Source: Synechococcus sp. LA31 (GTDB lineage Bacteria; Cyanobacteriota; Cyanobacteriia; PCC-6307; Cyanobiaceae). Taken from it: a DNA stretch of 64,000 bases. Every line of letters begins with the position of its first letter. The stretch's first letter is position 1. Location of the stretch: NCBI RefSeq assembly GCF_018502385.1, contig NZ_CP075523.1:1054001-1118000 (forward strand), given 5' to 3'. This document shows positions 45,892 through 54,746 of the stretch, one piece after another. A model generated the notes under the pieces. That model saw only the letters and a list, made by a program, of their open reading frames with translations. It was not told where the DNA came from and ran no database searches. The position numbers were made by a program, and so were the translations under genes.

Positions 45892-46869
45892 TCAGGAACC
45901 GATCTTGGCCACCGCAGCCTTGGCACGGTTCAAGATGTCTCCCTTCAGCGGCACATAGCCCAGGCCACTGGCTTGGCTTTGAGCGGGGCCAAGCAGGTAA
46001 AGCATGGCTTCACGGATCTTGCCGGCTTTGGCTCCGTTGCCCTTCTGGTAGGCCAGGATCCAGGTGAGGGTGGAGATGGGATAGCTGGCTGCACCGGCGG
46101 GATTGGGATCCTCACCCGCGAGTTGGGCATTCAGCTTGATGTTGTTCAGCGCGGCAGCACCGCTGGCCTCAGTGGGAAGCACGTACTTGCCGGCTTTGTT
46201 TTGCAGAGCTGCGGCCTGCAGCTTGCCCTTCACATAGCTCTGGTTCACGTAGCCGATGGCACCAGGGGTGTTGTTGAGAACACCAGCGACACCCTCATTA
46301 CCCTTGCCGCCCACACCGACAGGCCACTTCACACTCTTGCCCTCGCCCACCTTGCTCTTCCACTCAGGGGAGAACGCGCTCAGGGAGTTGGTGAAGGCGA
46401 AGGTGGTGCCAGAACCGTCAGAACGATGCGCCACGGTGATGGGGCCTTTGCCGCACTTGAGCTGATCCCAGGTTTTGATCTTGCCCAGGAAGATATCAAC
46501 AGCCTGCTTCTGGCTCAGCTTGAGACCTTTGCAATCAGACTTGTTGTAAGCGATGGCGATGGTGCCGCCCACCGCAGGGAACTGCACCACACCACGGCTC
46601 ACCTTGGCGGCTTCAGACGCTTTGATCGGCTCATCAGTGGCACCGAAATCCACAGTGCCGGCCACGTACTGACGGACGCCAGCGCCGGATCCCACCGACT
46701 GATAGTTCACTTTGACGCCCTTGGAGGCGGCACCGGCGAAAGCGCGCTGGTAGAAGGGGGCCGGGAAGGATGCACCGGCGCCATTGATCACACTTTGTGC
46801 TGAGGCTGCAGCAGCAACACCCAGCGTGGAAAGAACACCAATGGAGAGAACCTTCTTCGCGAAGGACAT
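45892..46869 (-). CDS. pstS: PstS phosphate-binding protein
   Basis: The protein is 325 aa from the ATG at 46869, with a signal peptide (MSFAKKVLSIGVLSTLGVAA). Key motifs are INGAGASFPAPFYQRA, GSGAGVRQY, DFGATDEPI and RSDGSGTTFAFTNSL. It carries phosphate to PstCAB in the periplasm. The gene has its own Pho box and terminator, so it is monocistronic, which is typical for a protein made in large amounts under phosphate starvation. Confidence 0.95.
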   Translation of the reverse strand: MSFAKKVLSIGVLSTLGVAAAASAQSVINGAGASFPAPFYQRAFAGAASKGVKVNYQSVGSGAGVRQYVAGTVDFGATDEPIKASEAAKVSRGVVQFPAVGGTIAIAYNKSDCKGLKLSQKQAVDIFLGKIKTWDQLKCGKGPITVAHRSDGSGTTFAFTNSLSAFSPEWKSKVGEGKSVKWPVGVGGKGNEGVAGVLNNTPGAIGYVNQSYVKGKLQAAALQNKAGKYVLPTEASGAAALNNIKLNAQLAGEDPNPAGAASYPISTLTWILAYQKGNGAKAGKIREAMLYLLGPAQSQASGLGYVPLKGDILNRAKAAVAKIGS

Positions 46870-46922
46870 TGAAGGCAACCGAACAGGAGCTCCCAACGTC
46901 TAAGCAGCCGCTCGAGCCTGGC

Positions 46923-46941
46923 GGTTAGCAATGGGTTAAGA
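46923..46941 (-). promoter_or_regulatory. Pho box upstream of pstS
   Basis: On the minus strand TCTTAACC and TGCTAACC lie 11 nt apart with CAT between. It lies 54 nt before the pstS ATG. Confidence 0.75.
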
Positions 46942-47086
46942 GACCATGAAGTGTTGGTTGTGAACCACACAACTTGGTGCGCAGGATTACCAGGAGGCGC
47001 ACCCTGGGGCCATGCTGAGGCGAAATCCGGCCGCGCTTCCGTGCCAGCAAAGCCCTCGCGAACGGCAGGTTGCTAATGCAGCGGAT

Positions 47087-47437
47087 TCAACAACAGGGCG
47101 CAGCAGGGATCGTGCAACGGGAGGCCAACCCTCCTAGCCAAGCCCGCAAGGCCTCCAGGGCTTTGGGCTCAAGGCTGTAGTAAACCCAGCGGCCATCTTC
47201 GCGGGCGTTGAGCAGGCCAGCCTCCTTCAGCACCTTGAGGTGAAACGACAACTTCGACTGCGCCATGGACAGCTCGGAAGTGAGCTCACACACACAACGC
47301 TCTCCGCCGCCAAGCACCTCGATCAATTGGAGCCGGATCGGCTCGGCCAATGCCTTCAACATCAAGCGCGCATGGTCTGCCGTGAGCGGCGCGAGGGCGA
47401 CGGACACGTGAGCTGGAACACATGACTGATCAACCAT
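47087..47437 (-). CDS. arsR: ArsR-family arsenic-responsive repressor
   Basis: The protein is 116 aa from the ATG at 47437. It has the winged helix (AQSKLSFHLKVLKEAGLLNAREDGRWVYYSL) and an ERCVCEL sequence matching the As(III)-binding CVC of classic ArsR. More cysteines occur at the C-terminus (SRCTIPAAPCC) and may serve as an extra thiol site. It is divergent from gap-arsJ with its own operator. The frame is open to 48034, but that is antisense to gap. Confidence 0.92.
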   Translation of the reverse strand: MVDQSCVPAHVSVALAPLTADHARLMLKALAEPIRLQLIEVLGGGERCVCELTSELSMAQSKLSFHLKVLKEAGLLNAREDGRWVYYSLEPKALEALRAWLGGLASRCTIPAAPCC

Positions 47438-47444
47438 AGTTGAT
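47429..47444. promoter_or_regulatory. ArsR operator overlapping the arsR start codon
   Basis: ATCAA, 6 nt, TTGAT is a perfect dyad of the known ArsR/SmtB form. It spans the arsR ATG (47435-47437) and is 39 nt from the gap ATG. Bound ArsR would block both divergent promoters. Confidence 0.75.
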
Positions 47445-47482
47445 TTAGCTTGAAGCCTCGCGCAGCCCTCATTCCAGCAGCC

Positions 47483-48508
47483 ATGAAAATCGGCATCAAT
47501 GGCTTTGGCCGCATCGGCCGCCTGGTGTTTCGGGCCCTGTGGGGCAGGCCCGGCATTGAGCTGGTGCACGTGAACGACAACGGTGGCGATGCAGCCACCG
47601 CTGCACACCTTCTGGCCTTCGATTCCGTGCATGGGCGCTGGCACGAGCAGGTGCAGGCCAACACGCATGGCTTCCTGGTGGGTAACCGGCCAGTCAGCAC
47701 AAGCTGTGAAAGCGATCCAACGGCGGTGCCTTGGAAGAAAGCAGGGGTGGAGCTCGTGCTCGAGTGCAGCGGCAAGATCAAAACCCCGGACACACTTCAG
47801 CCCTATTTCGATGTGGTGGGGGTGAACCGGGTGCTTGTGGCCTGCCCGGTGAAAGGAAGCATCGCCGGCGCAGAAGCACTCAACATTGTTTATGGCGTGA
47901 ACCATCACCTTTACGACCCCAATCAGCACCGGCTGATCACGGCCGCCTCGTGCACCACCAACTGCCTGGCACCGGTGGTGAAGGTGGTGCATGAAAACTT
48001 CGGCATCCGGCACGGCTCCATCACCACCCTGCACGATGTCACCAACACCCAGGTGGTGGTAGATGGCTTCAAGAGCGATCTACGCCGGGCGCGCTCCTGC
48101 ATGCAGAGCCTGATCCCCACCACCACGGGATCAGCCAAAGCGATCGGGATGATCTTCCCCGAACTGCAGGGCAAGCTCAACGGCCATGCGGTGCGGGTGC
48201 CGCTGCTCAATGCCTCCCTCACCGATGCGGTGTTTGAACTGGAGCAAACGGTGAGCGCAGAGGAGGTGAATGCAGCCTTTGAAACCGCTGCTGGCGGAGA
48301 TCTGCGGGGGATCCTCGGCTACGAAACCCGGCCGCTGGTGTCGGTGGATTATGTGAACGACAACCGCAGTGCAGTTGTCGATGCCCTGTCCACGATGGTG
48401 GTGAATGGCACGCAGCTCAAGGTCTACGCCTGGTACGACAACGAGTGGGGCTACAGCTCCCGCATGGCCGATCTTGCCTGCCATATCGCTCAGCTGGATG
48501 CCCGCTGA
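47483..48508 (+). CDS. gap: Glyceraldehyde-3-phosphate dehydrogenase of the arsenic-export type
   Basis: The protein is 341 aa. The NAD motif [15 protein letters not shown], the catalytic Cys in [14 protein letters not shown] and the [12 protein letters not shown] end are complete. In arsJ operons this enzyme uses arsenate in place of phosphate to make 1-arseno-3-phosphoglycerate, which ArsJ exports. That reaction is known for gap genes next to arsJ; here it is inferred from the neighbours. It starts 45 nt from arsR in the opposite direction, and its stop overlaps arsJ (TGATG). Confidence 0.93.
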   Translation: MKIGINGFGRIGRLVFRALWGRPGIELVHVNDNGGDAATAAHLLAFDSVHGRWHEQVQANTHGFLVGNRPVSTSCESDPTAVPWKKAGVELVLECSGKIKTPDTLQPYFDVVGVNRVLVACPVKGSIAGAEALNIVYGVNHHLYDPNQHRLITAASCTTNCLAPVVKVVHENFGIRHGSITTLHDVTNTQVVVDGFKSDLRRARSCMQSLIPTTTGSAKAIGMIFPELQGKLNGHAVRVPLLNASLTDAVFELEQTVSAEEVNAAFETAAGGDLRGILGYETRPLVSVDYVNDNRSAVVDALSTMVVNGTQLKVYAWYDNEWGYSSRMADLACHIAQLDAR

Positions 48509-49746
48509 TGCGCTTCCTGTCGTCGCTGCAGCAATACGCCATCGTGACGGCCAATTACTGGGCCTTCACGCTCACAGATGGTGCCCTACGCATGTTGGTG
48601 GTGTTCCACTTTCACGCCCTGGGGTATTCCACGCTTGAGATTGCGTTTCTCTTCCTCTTCTACGAGTTCTTCGGCATCCTCACCAATCTCTATGGCGGCT
48701 GGCTCGGAGCTCGCTTTGGCCTGAGGCTCACCCTCTGGAGCGGCACCTTGATGCAGGTGGCGGCCCTGCTGATGCTCATCCCGGTGGCCGACACCTGGCC
48801 GAAATGGTGGAGCGTGGCCTACGTGATGGTGGCGCAGGCGATCAGCGGCATTGCCAAAGACCTCAACAAGATGAGCGCCAAAAGCGCCATCAAAACCGTG
48901 GTGCCGGAAACCCCAGATGACCAAAGCCGCGGGGATGCACAACTGTTCAAGTGGGTGGCCATCCTCACGGGATCCAAGAACGCCCTCAAAGGGGTGGGCT
49001 TTTTTCTGGGTGGCCTTCTGCTCACCACAATCGGCTTTAACGCTGCTGTGGCTGCGATGGCCGCAGGCCTGTTCATGGCATTCCTACTCACCCTGGTGCT
49101 GCCTGCCGACATCGGCCGGATGAAGCAGAAGCCCACGTTCACAGCGCTCCTGTCCAAGTCCCGCGGAATCAACGTGCTGTCGCTGGCGCGCTTCTTTCTG
49201 TTCGGCGCCCGCGATGTGTGGTTTGTGGTGGCCCTACCGGTGTTCCTACAGGCCGCCCTGGGCTGGCGCTTCTGGGAGGTGGGGGGCTTTATGGGTCTGT
49301 GGGTGATCGGCTACGGGATCGTGCAGGCCTCAGCGCCAGCGCTGAGGCGCAGCTGGGGTCAAACCAAGCCGCCTGGAGTGTCTGCGGTGGAGTTCTGGAG
49401 CGGTGTGCTCACCGCCATTCCGGCACTGATCGCCATCGCTCTCTGGCGTGAGGTGGCCCATCCGGGGATCGCGATCGTGGTGGGCTTGGCAGCCTTCGGC
49501 GTGGTGTTTGCCATGAATTCCTCGATCCACAGCTACATGGTGCTGGCCTACACCGATACCGAATCGGTGAGCCTCAACGTGGGCTTCTATTACATGGCCA
49601 ATGCCGCTGGTCGGCTTCTGGGCACCCTGCTCTCAGGCGCCCTGTTCCTGATGGGGGGAATGCAGGCCTGCCTGTGGATGTCGTGTCTCCTGGTGATCCT
49701 CGCCTTCGCGTCCAGCACCAGACTGCCAGCCGTGCATGCGCACTGA
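48508..49746 (+). CDS. arsJ: Organoarsenical MFS exporter ArsJ
   Basis: The protein is 412 aa with about 12 membrane helices and the ArsJ-like beginning (IVTANYWAFTLTDGALRMLVVFHFH). Other landmarks are YGGWLGARFGL and LSLARFFLFGARDVWFVVALPVF. ArsJ exports 1-arseno-3-phosphoglycerate. The ATG at 48508 overlaps the gap stop as TGATG, so translation is coupled. An upstream in-frame start at 48445 lies within gap and is not needed. Confidence 0.92.
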   Translation: MRFLSSLQQYAIVTANYWAFTLTDGALRMLVVFHFHALGYSTLEIAFLFLFYEFFGILTNLYGGWLGARFGLRLTLWSGTLMQVAALLMLIPVADTWPKWWSVAYVMVAQAISGIAKDLNKMSAKSAIKTVVPETPDDQSRGDAQLFKWVAILTGSKNALKGVGFFLGGLLLTTIGFNAAVAAMAAGLFMAFLLTLVLPADIGRMKQKPTFTALLSKSRGINVLSLARFFLFGARDVWFVVALPVFLQAALGWRFWEVGGFMGLWVIGYGIVQASAPALRRSWGQTKPPGVSAVEFWSGVLTAIPALIAIALWREVAHPGIAIVVGLAAFGVVFAMNSSIHSYMVLAYTDTESVSLNVGFYYMANAAGRLLGTLLSGALFLMGGMQACLWMSCLLVILAFASSTRLPAVHAH

Positions 49747-49833
49747 AATGCAGCAGCACTACCGTGAATCAATGCATGGAAGATTGCGTAGGATTCGAAC
49801 ACAAAGGGCATGCATTCCTCCTTTGCCAGTGCG

Positions 49834-50031
49834 ATGCCGCGCATCACAATCGCCTTGAACGAGAAAGATCATCGTGCTTTAAAACTGCTTTCACTTCGCG
49901 ACAGTCGGCGATTAAGCGAACTGATCGATGACGCCATCAAGATCTATCTCACCAGCGCAGGGGGCTACGGATTAAGCATCAGCGAGGCCACCCCTGAGCC
50001 AACCGATCGAGGACAGAGTTCGAATGGATAA
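49834..50031 (+). CDS. Small ribbon-helix-helix protein 1
   Basis: The protein is 65 aa, with RITIALNEKDHRALKLLSLRDSRRLSELIDDAIKIYL, a beta strand followed by two helices as in CopG/Arc-like repressors. A toxin gene is not visible beside it. It may autoregulate or act as a small DNA-binding protein. It overlaps the next gene by 8 nt. Confidence 0.7.
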   Translation: MPRITIALNEKDHRALKLLSLRDSRRLSELIDDAIKIYLTSAGGYGLSISEATPEPTDRGQSSNG

Positions 50032-50194
50032 CACGGCACCATGGCCGCCTGATCCAGCCAGGGGGCCACAAAAACTCGAGCTGGAGATTTCATCAGAGCT
50101 CGCCGCGTGGCTGGCCAGACAAGCCGAGCAAACGGGTCGATCGGAAGAGGAGCTGATCCTCGAGCTCCTCGACAAGGGCCTGCAAAACTTTTAA
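50024..50194 (+). CDS. Small ribbon-helix-helix-like protein 2
   Basis: The protein is 56 aa. The core KLELEISSELAAWLARQAEQTGRSEEELILELLDKGL again reads as a strand and two helices. It starts inside the preceding RHH gene (8-nt overlap, ATG at 50024) and ends in NF with a TAA stop. It is an RHH candidate below the usual length cut-off. Confidence 0.6.
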   Translation: MDNTAPWPPDPARGPQKLELEISSELAAWLARQAEQTGRSEEELILELLDKGLQNF

Positions 50195-50361
50195 CGCTGA
50201 AGCACTACAGATCCCACCGTTGACCAGCCTGCAAGAAATGCCGACAGGCTCAGGCCAAAGCGAGACATATCAACTTGAAGCATCACAGAACGTGACGTAC
50301 AAAGCATGGCCGCACCGAGAAAATGAAGACATACTGAAGTTGTTCACCAGTGGAGGGCTCC

Positions 50362-50562
50362 GTGGCATATGCGAACGAGGCACCAGACAGCCGTCAGGCT
50401 TATCGCAGCCGTTCTCCCAAGCGGCTAACCATCACCATTCCATTCACGGTCTTCAGCGCCCTAGAGCAGCGAAGCGCTGAGGAAGGGCGATCCCTCAGCA
50501 ACCTGGCCGCCTTCCTGTTAGAGCAAGCGCTTCACCCACAGCCATCATCACCATCACCGTGA
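50362..50562 (+). CDS. Small ribbon-helix-helix protein 3
   Basis: The protein is 66 aa. After a basic disordered N-terminus (RQAYRSRSPKR), the core RLTITIPFTVFSALEQRSAEEGRSLSNLAAFLLEQAL is a clear RHH. The GTG at 50362 has GGAGGG about 5 nt upstream and is preferred over GTG 50350. It is the third RHH-like gene in a row. Confidence 0.65.
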   Translation: MAYANEAPDSRQAYRSRSPKRLTITIPFTVFSALEQRSAEEGRSLSNLAAFLLEQALHPQPSSPSP

Positions 50563-50924
50563 GACATCAGCGCCAGCCGCTGGGTTTTCGACCATGGCCC
50601 TGTTGTTGTTGCGATCGTTTCTCCCAGAGAGAGCATGTGGTGGCAGCGGCTTCAGCCGCTGTCATCGGCTTATGCCAGATCTGACACACTCCTTGCGGGC
50701 CGATGGGCGGATGAAAATGCCGACAGGTTTCACAGCTGGTCAATGCAACCTGTCAACACTCCATCCACCACTCTAGAGGCCATCTCGAAGGCTGGCTGCT
50801 GGCGCTGAATCATTCCTCAGAGGGCTTCTGAGCGTGTCGAGCGCATTCAGAATCCACTGCCGCAGTGATACAGCAATCTGGTAACAAATCTTGCGGGCCA
50901 GATGTATCGCCATAGGGTCTGCAC
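50563..50924. other. Gene-free stretch with one inverted repeat
   Basis: No credible gene is seen in these 362 bases. The one notable item is GACAGGTT (50722-50729) with its reverse complement AACCTGTC (50747-50754), a 17-nt loop. GACAGG preceded by AATGCC also occurs at 50236-50247, before RHH 3. It may be an operator for an RHH protein or for the following glycosidase. Confidence 0.5.
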
Positions 50925-53102
50925 GTGAACAGCATCACCTGCAACATCCAGGCACACGTCGATGCTCTGATCGAGCGGCTCACGGTTCACGAGAAGCTTG
51001 GCCTGATCAGCGGATCGACACCGTTTTGGCCAGGCATGGCTGCGATTGCCCTGCGTGATACACCCCATCACCACCCCTGGCCGGCTGGTGTGCTGCCGAG
51101 GCTTGGCTTGAAGGGGCTGTGGTTTGTGGATGGCCCACGCGGCGTGGTGCTCCACGGCGGCGCCACCACGTTTCCGGTGGCGATCGCTCGCGGTGCCAGT
51201 TGGGATCCAGCGCTGGAGCAGCAGATTGGCGAGGCGATTGGCCGCGAAGCACGCAGCTTCGGTGCCAACTGGGTGGCGGCGGTGTGCGTGAATCTGCTGC
51301 GCTTTCCCGGTTGGGGCCGCGCCCAAGAAACCTATGGAGAAGACCCCGTGCATGTGGGCTCCATGGGGGCAGCGATCACGCGCGGCCTGCAGCGCCACTG
51401 CGTGGCTTGCGTGAAACACCTGGCCCTCAACTCGATCGACAGCTCGCGCTTTGTGGTGGATGTGGAGATCAACCGCCGGGCCCTGCATGAGCTTTACCTG
51501 CCGCAGTTCAAGGCGTGCGTGGACGCCGGTGCCGGATCGGTGATGAGCGCCTACAACCGCGTGAATGGTGAATGGTGCGGCCAACACCACGAGCTACTGG
51601 ATCAGATCCTCAAGCAGCGCTGGGGGTTTGAGGGGTTGGTAGTGAGCGATTTCATCTTCGGGATCCGCGATGGCGTGAAGGCCCTGCAAGCCGGCCAGGA
51701 TCTGGAGATGCCCTTTCGCATGGTGTGGGAGAGCTGCCTGGAGCAAGCTCTTGCCGATGGCCGCGTGGCGCCGCAACGCCTGAACGACGCCGTGCGCCGC
51801 CAGCTGCAGTTGCAGCTCACGATGCCGCCAGGGGATGCGCCGAGCACCGTGCGCAACAGCCCAGCCCATCGCCGCCTGGCGCGCCAGGCGGCGACCGAAT
51901 CCATCGTGCTGCTGCGCAACCAGGCCGAGGAGCTGCCCTGGCGAGACCTGCGCTCCTTAGCGGTGATCGGGCCACTGGCCCAAACGGCGAATCTCGGTGA
52001 TCACGGCTCCTCCGATACCCGGCCGCAGCCAGGGCAGGTGATCACCCCCCTAGAGGGGCTGCGGCAGGCGGCACCGGATCTGCGCCTGCTCAGCAACACC
52101 AGTGACAACCCCACCAGCGCCGCTACCACCGCTGCGCAATGCGATGCGGCTCTGGTGGTGGCCGGCCTCGATTGGCGCTTGGAGGGCGAGCACATCCACC
52201 CCGGTGACATCGCACCGATCCTGGCGCTGGTGCCGCCGCCGCAGTGGCTGGTGAGACTCTTGGGCCGCAAGCGCCTCCAACCCTGGTGGCCGGCGGTGGG
52301 CCGCGCCATGGCCTGGATCACCAGCCACGCCTCGCCGCCGCCGGGGGGGAACTTCGCCAGCGGGGATCGCACTGATCTGCATCTGCCCCCCGATCAGATT
52401 GCTTTGATCGAGGCCGTCGCCGCCGCTAATCCCAACACCGTTGTGGCGCTGATGGGCGGCGGAGCGATCCTCACCCAGCCCTGGGATCAGCACGTGGCTG
52501 GGCTGCTTCTGCTCTGGTACCCCGGCCAGGAAGGCGGCCATGCCCTGGCAGATGTATTGCTTGGGCATCTGTCCCCCTCGGGGCACTTGCCCTTTGCCAT
52601 GCCTGCTGATCCGGCGCATCTGCCGAACCTCGAACCGCGAGCCCTGCAGGTGCCCTACGACCTCTGGCATGGCTACCGGCGGTTGCAGCGCGACCAGCAC
52701 AGCGCCGCATACCCCTTTGGCTTCGGGCTCTCCTACTGCCGCTTTGCCTGGTCTGAACTGAGCCTGAAGCAGAACCAATCGGCCGTGCAGGTGGCGCTGA
52801 AGCTGCACAACCAAGGCGCGATGCGTGCCGCTGCGGTGGTGCAGGTGTATCTCGAAGCGCCTGGGCTGCAGCTGGAGCGCCCACCGCGCACACTGGTGGC
52901 CTTCCAACGCCTGGAGCTCGCGCGTGGAGAGCAGCGCCGCCTGGAGCTGGTGATCCCCCTACGCCGGCTTGCGGTGTTTGATCCAGCTCAAGACGGCTGG
53001 GTGCTGGAGAGCGGCATGCATCGCCTGGTGGTAGCCGAGCACAGTGAGCACACGGCCCTCGCCGGCGAGCTCAGCTTGGAGGGCGGCTGGCTAGAGCGCT
53101 GA
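50925..53102 (+). CDS. Glycoside hydrolase family 3 (beta-glucosidase-like)
   Basis: The protein is 725 aa of GH3. The N-terminal TIM-like domain has KLGLISGSTPFWPGM, FVDGPRGV and the nucleophile Asp242 in GLVVSDFIFG; the alpha/beta sandwich and a C-terminal fibronectin-like domain follow. No signal peptide is visible, so it may be cytoplasmic. The sugar substrate is unknown. The start is a GTG at 50925. The last 32 nt overlap the acyltransferase gene on the other strand. Confidence 0.9.
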   Translation: MNSITCNIQAHVDALIERLTVHEKLGLISGSTPFWPGMAAIALRDTPHHHPWPAGVLPRLGLKGLWFVDGPRGVVLHGGATTFPVAIARGASWDPALEQQIGEAIGREARSFGANWVAAVCVNLLRFPGWGRAQETYGEDPVHVGSMGAAITRGLQRHCVACVKHLALNSIDSSRFVVDVEINRRALHELYLPQFKACVDAGAGSVMSAYNRVNGEWCGQHHELLDQILKQRWGFEGLVVSDFIFGIRDGVKALQAGQDLEMPFRMVWESCLEQALADGRVAPQRLNDAVRRQLQLQLTMPPGDAPSTVRNSPAHRRLARQAATESIVLLRNQAEELPWRDLRSLAVIGPLAQTANLGDHGSSDTRPQPGQVITPLEGLRQAAPDLRLLSNTSDNPTSAATTAAQCDAALVVAGLDWRLEGEHIHPGDIAPILALVPPPQWLVRLLGRKRLQPWWPAVGRAMAWITSHASPPPGGNFASGDRTDLHLPPDQIALIEAVAAANPNTVVALMGGGAILTQPWDQHVAGLLLLWYPGQEGGHALADVLLGHLSPSGHLPFAMPADPAHLPNLEPRALQVPYDLWHGYRRLQRDQHSAAYPFGFGLSYCRFAWSELSLKQNQSAVQVALKLHNQGAMRAAAVVQVYLEAPGLQLERPPRTLVAFQRLELARGEQRRLELVIPLRRLAVFDPAQDGWVLESGMHRLVVAEHSEHTALAGELSLEGGWLER

Positions 53103-53589
53103 GGGCAGTCGCTCGACAGACCAGCAACTGCTGCAAACGCAGGCGGTTGTAACGCTGCAACAGCAGACAGGGCAGATTGAACACCGTGGCGAAGAGCAGG
53201 TTCAACACCACCCCCGGAGCCGGCAGCCAGAGAACAGTGAGCAGCCACAGGGGCCAAAGAGCCCAGTGCACCAATTCGGCCCTGCGGGTTTCAGCCACCA
53301 AGCGCAGCAGGGCCTGGTGATCGCGCCGCGCCAGGCTGGCCTTGGTGATGCCACCGGGCAGGGCATTGCCAGCGTCGGGGATCCAGCGCTTCCAGCGGCG
53401 AATCTGTAGGTAGCGCTGATACGCAGCCAACCGTGGGGCCAACGCGGCCGCTGAACCCGCTCCACATGCGGGGCTTAACCAGGCCAGCGGTAGCTGATTG
53501 GCGAGCGCTCCCACCAGCAGCGATCCGCCTAGCCAAAGGCCGGCAGAACTGAGCAGCGGCAGCAGGGATGCAGCGCCGACCACCGCCAT
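53071..53589 (-). CDS. CrtO-like glycosyl-carotenoid acyltransferase
   Basis: The protein is 172 aa with about four hydrophobic segments. It shows RRWKRWIPDAGNALPGGITKASL, ETRRAELVHWALWPLWLL and NLPCLLLQRYNRLRL, matching the pattern of glycosyl-4,4'-diaponeurosporenoate acyltransferase (CrtO of staphyloxanthin synthesis). It lies directly downstream of a CrtQ-like glycosyltransferase, sharing a TGATG junction, so both probably act on one carotenoid or related lipid. The substrate in this organism is not known. Confidence 0.75.
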   Translation of the reverse strand: MAVVGAASLLPLLSSAGLWLGGSLLVGALANQLPLAWLSPACGAGSAAALAPRLAAYQRYLQIRRWKRWIPDAGNALPGGITKASLARRDHQALLRLVAETRRAELVHWALWPLWLLTVLWLPAPGVVLNLLFATVFNLPCLLLQRYNRLRLQQLLVCRATALSALASRPPS

Positions 53590-54683
53590 CAGCGGGTGCT
53601 CACGGTGCGTCCCTTCCACTGAACCGAACCGCGCTCAAGATTCACGATCGCCAGCAGGAACACCCCCAGGAAAAACAACACCGGAATCGGAAACACCAGC
53701 GGGCTCCAGCGAAAACGTCCCACCCGCTGGGTGATCACGAGCAACTGCACGGCATAGGCCCCGTAGATCACCCCATGGCCCAGGGGATTGGGATCGCCGA
53801 CCAGCGGCCAGCCCAGGAGCGACGCCGGCAGACACCAGGCCGCCCAGAACAGACCCGACAGCCACAACACCACGGCCAGCATCCAGGGCCAGCGCACTTC
53901 TCCAGCCGCCGTGGCGAAGTTTTTATCGAACCCCACCACCAAATCCCCCAACCCGCCGGGATACATGCGGTAAGCGATCTGGCCATCGCCGATGAACGCA
54001 CTCACCGGCAGGCCTTCCTGCTCATAACAATGGGCCAAGAACCAGTCTTCCACCACCCTGCTGGCCACCGCCTGATGACCGCCGCTGCGCAGGTAGTGGG
54101 CGCGACTGGTGGCCATGGCTGGGCCAAAGGCAACGCCGCAGCGAGGCCCAAGTGGCACAGCCATCAACCCCACCAGGTTGAACAACATCGAAAGCTGTTC
54201 GTAGAGGCGCTCGGTGCGATGAAACGGCTGCACGGACACCAACCCCCCCAGCCGCTGCTGCTGGGCCACCAGGCTTTCCAACAAGCCAGCCGCCGGCTCG
54301 GTATCGGCATCGAGGAACACGAGCACCTCCCCCCCACTGCACTGCACGCCGTGATGCAAAGCCCAGGTTTTGCCGCACCAGCCGGGAGGGAGGGGAGGGG
54401 GCTGAACCAGCCGCAAAGGCAACCCGTTTGCGGAGGCTTGGGCAATGGCTGCGGTGCCATCACTGGAGTGATCGTCGATCACGATTACTTCCAGCGGTTG
54501 CAGGGTTTGCGCAGCCAAACCCTGCAACAGGTGATGCAGGGTGGCTTCTTCATTGCGGGCGGGGATCAACACCGACACAGACGGTGCGTGCTCCAGGCAC
54601 AGTGCAGGCAACGGCAACAGATGCCGTGACAACCACCAGCCCAGCAACCAGCGCACCACCACAGAGACACCCAGCCAATCCAC
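53589..54683 (-). CDS. CrtQ-like family 2 glycosyltransferase
   Basis: The protein is about 364 aa. Landmarks are VSVLIPARNEEATLHHLLQGL, the DDHSSDGT donor site, PGWCGKTWALHHG, VLVFLDADTEP and SRVVEDWFLAHCYEQ, followed by C-terminal membrane helices. This is the arrangement of carotenoid glucosyltransferases such as CrtQ (and CruG in cyanobacteria). The GTG at 54683, with GGAG 9 nt upstream, is my start; a TTG at 54698 is also possible. It is in an operon with an acyltransferase downstream and a hydrolase upstream. Confidence 0.8.
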   Translation of the reverse strand: MDWLGVSVVVRWLLGWWLSRHLLPLPALCLEHAPSVSVLIPARNEEATLHHLLQGLAAQTLQPLEVIVIDDHSSDGTAAIAQASANGLPLRLVQPPPLPPGWCGKTWALHHGVQCSGGEVLVFLDADTEPAAGLLESLVAQQQRLGGLVSVQPFHRTERLYEQLSMLFNLVGLMAVPLGPRCGVAFGPAMATSRAHYLRSGGHQAVASRVVEDWFLAHCYEQEGLPVSAFIGDGQIAYRMYPGGLGDLVVGFDKNFATAAGEVRWPWMLAVVLWLSGLFWAAWCLPASLLGWPLVGDPNPLGHGVIYGAYAVQLLVITQRVGRFRWSPLVFPIPVLFFLGVFLLAIVNLERGSVQWKGRTVSTR

Positions 54684-54746
54684 TGCGGTGAGCTCCAACC
54701 CGTGGACGCAAGTTATGCCCAGTGATCAAGCTGAATCAGGCCTGAT

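Noticed and set aside
49777-49850. tRNA-like T-arm (GTTCGAATC on the minus strand) followed by TCCA
   Set aside because: The stem pairs badly (only about three good pairs), and no matching 5' acceptor arm or anticodon arm is found in the right place; the region overlaps RHH 1.
50220-50480. An 86-aa open frame overlapping RHH 3
   Set aside because: RHH 3 in the other frame has a clear fold and a ribosome-binding site; this frame has neither.
50594-50776. A 60-aa open frame in the gene-free stretch
   Set aside because: No motif, no ribosome-binding site, and it overlaps the inverted repeat.
53568-54629. A 353-aa open frame antisense to the CrtQ-like gene
   Set aside because: Shadow of the glycosyltransferase, very rich in His, Gln and Pro.
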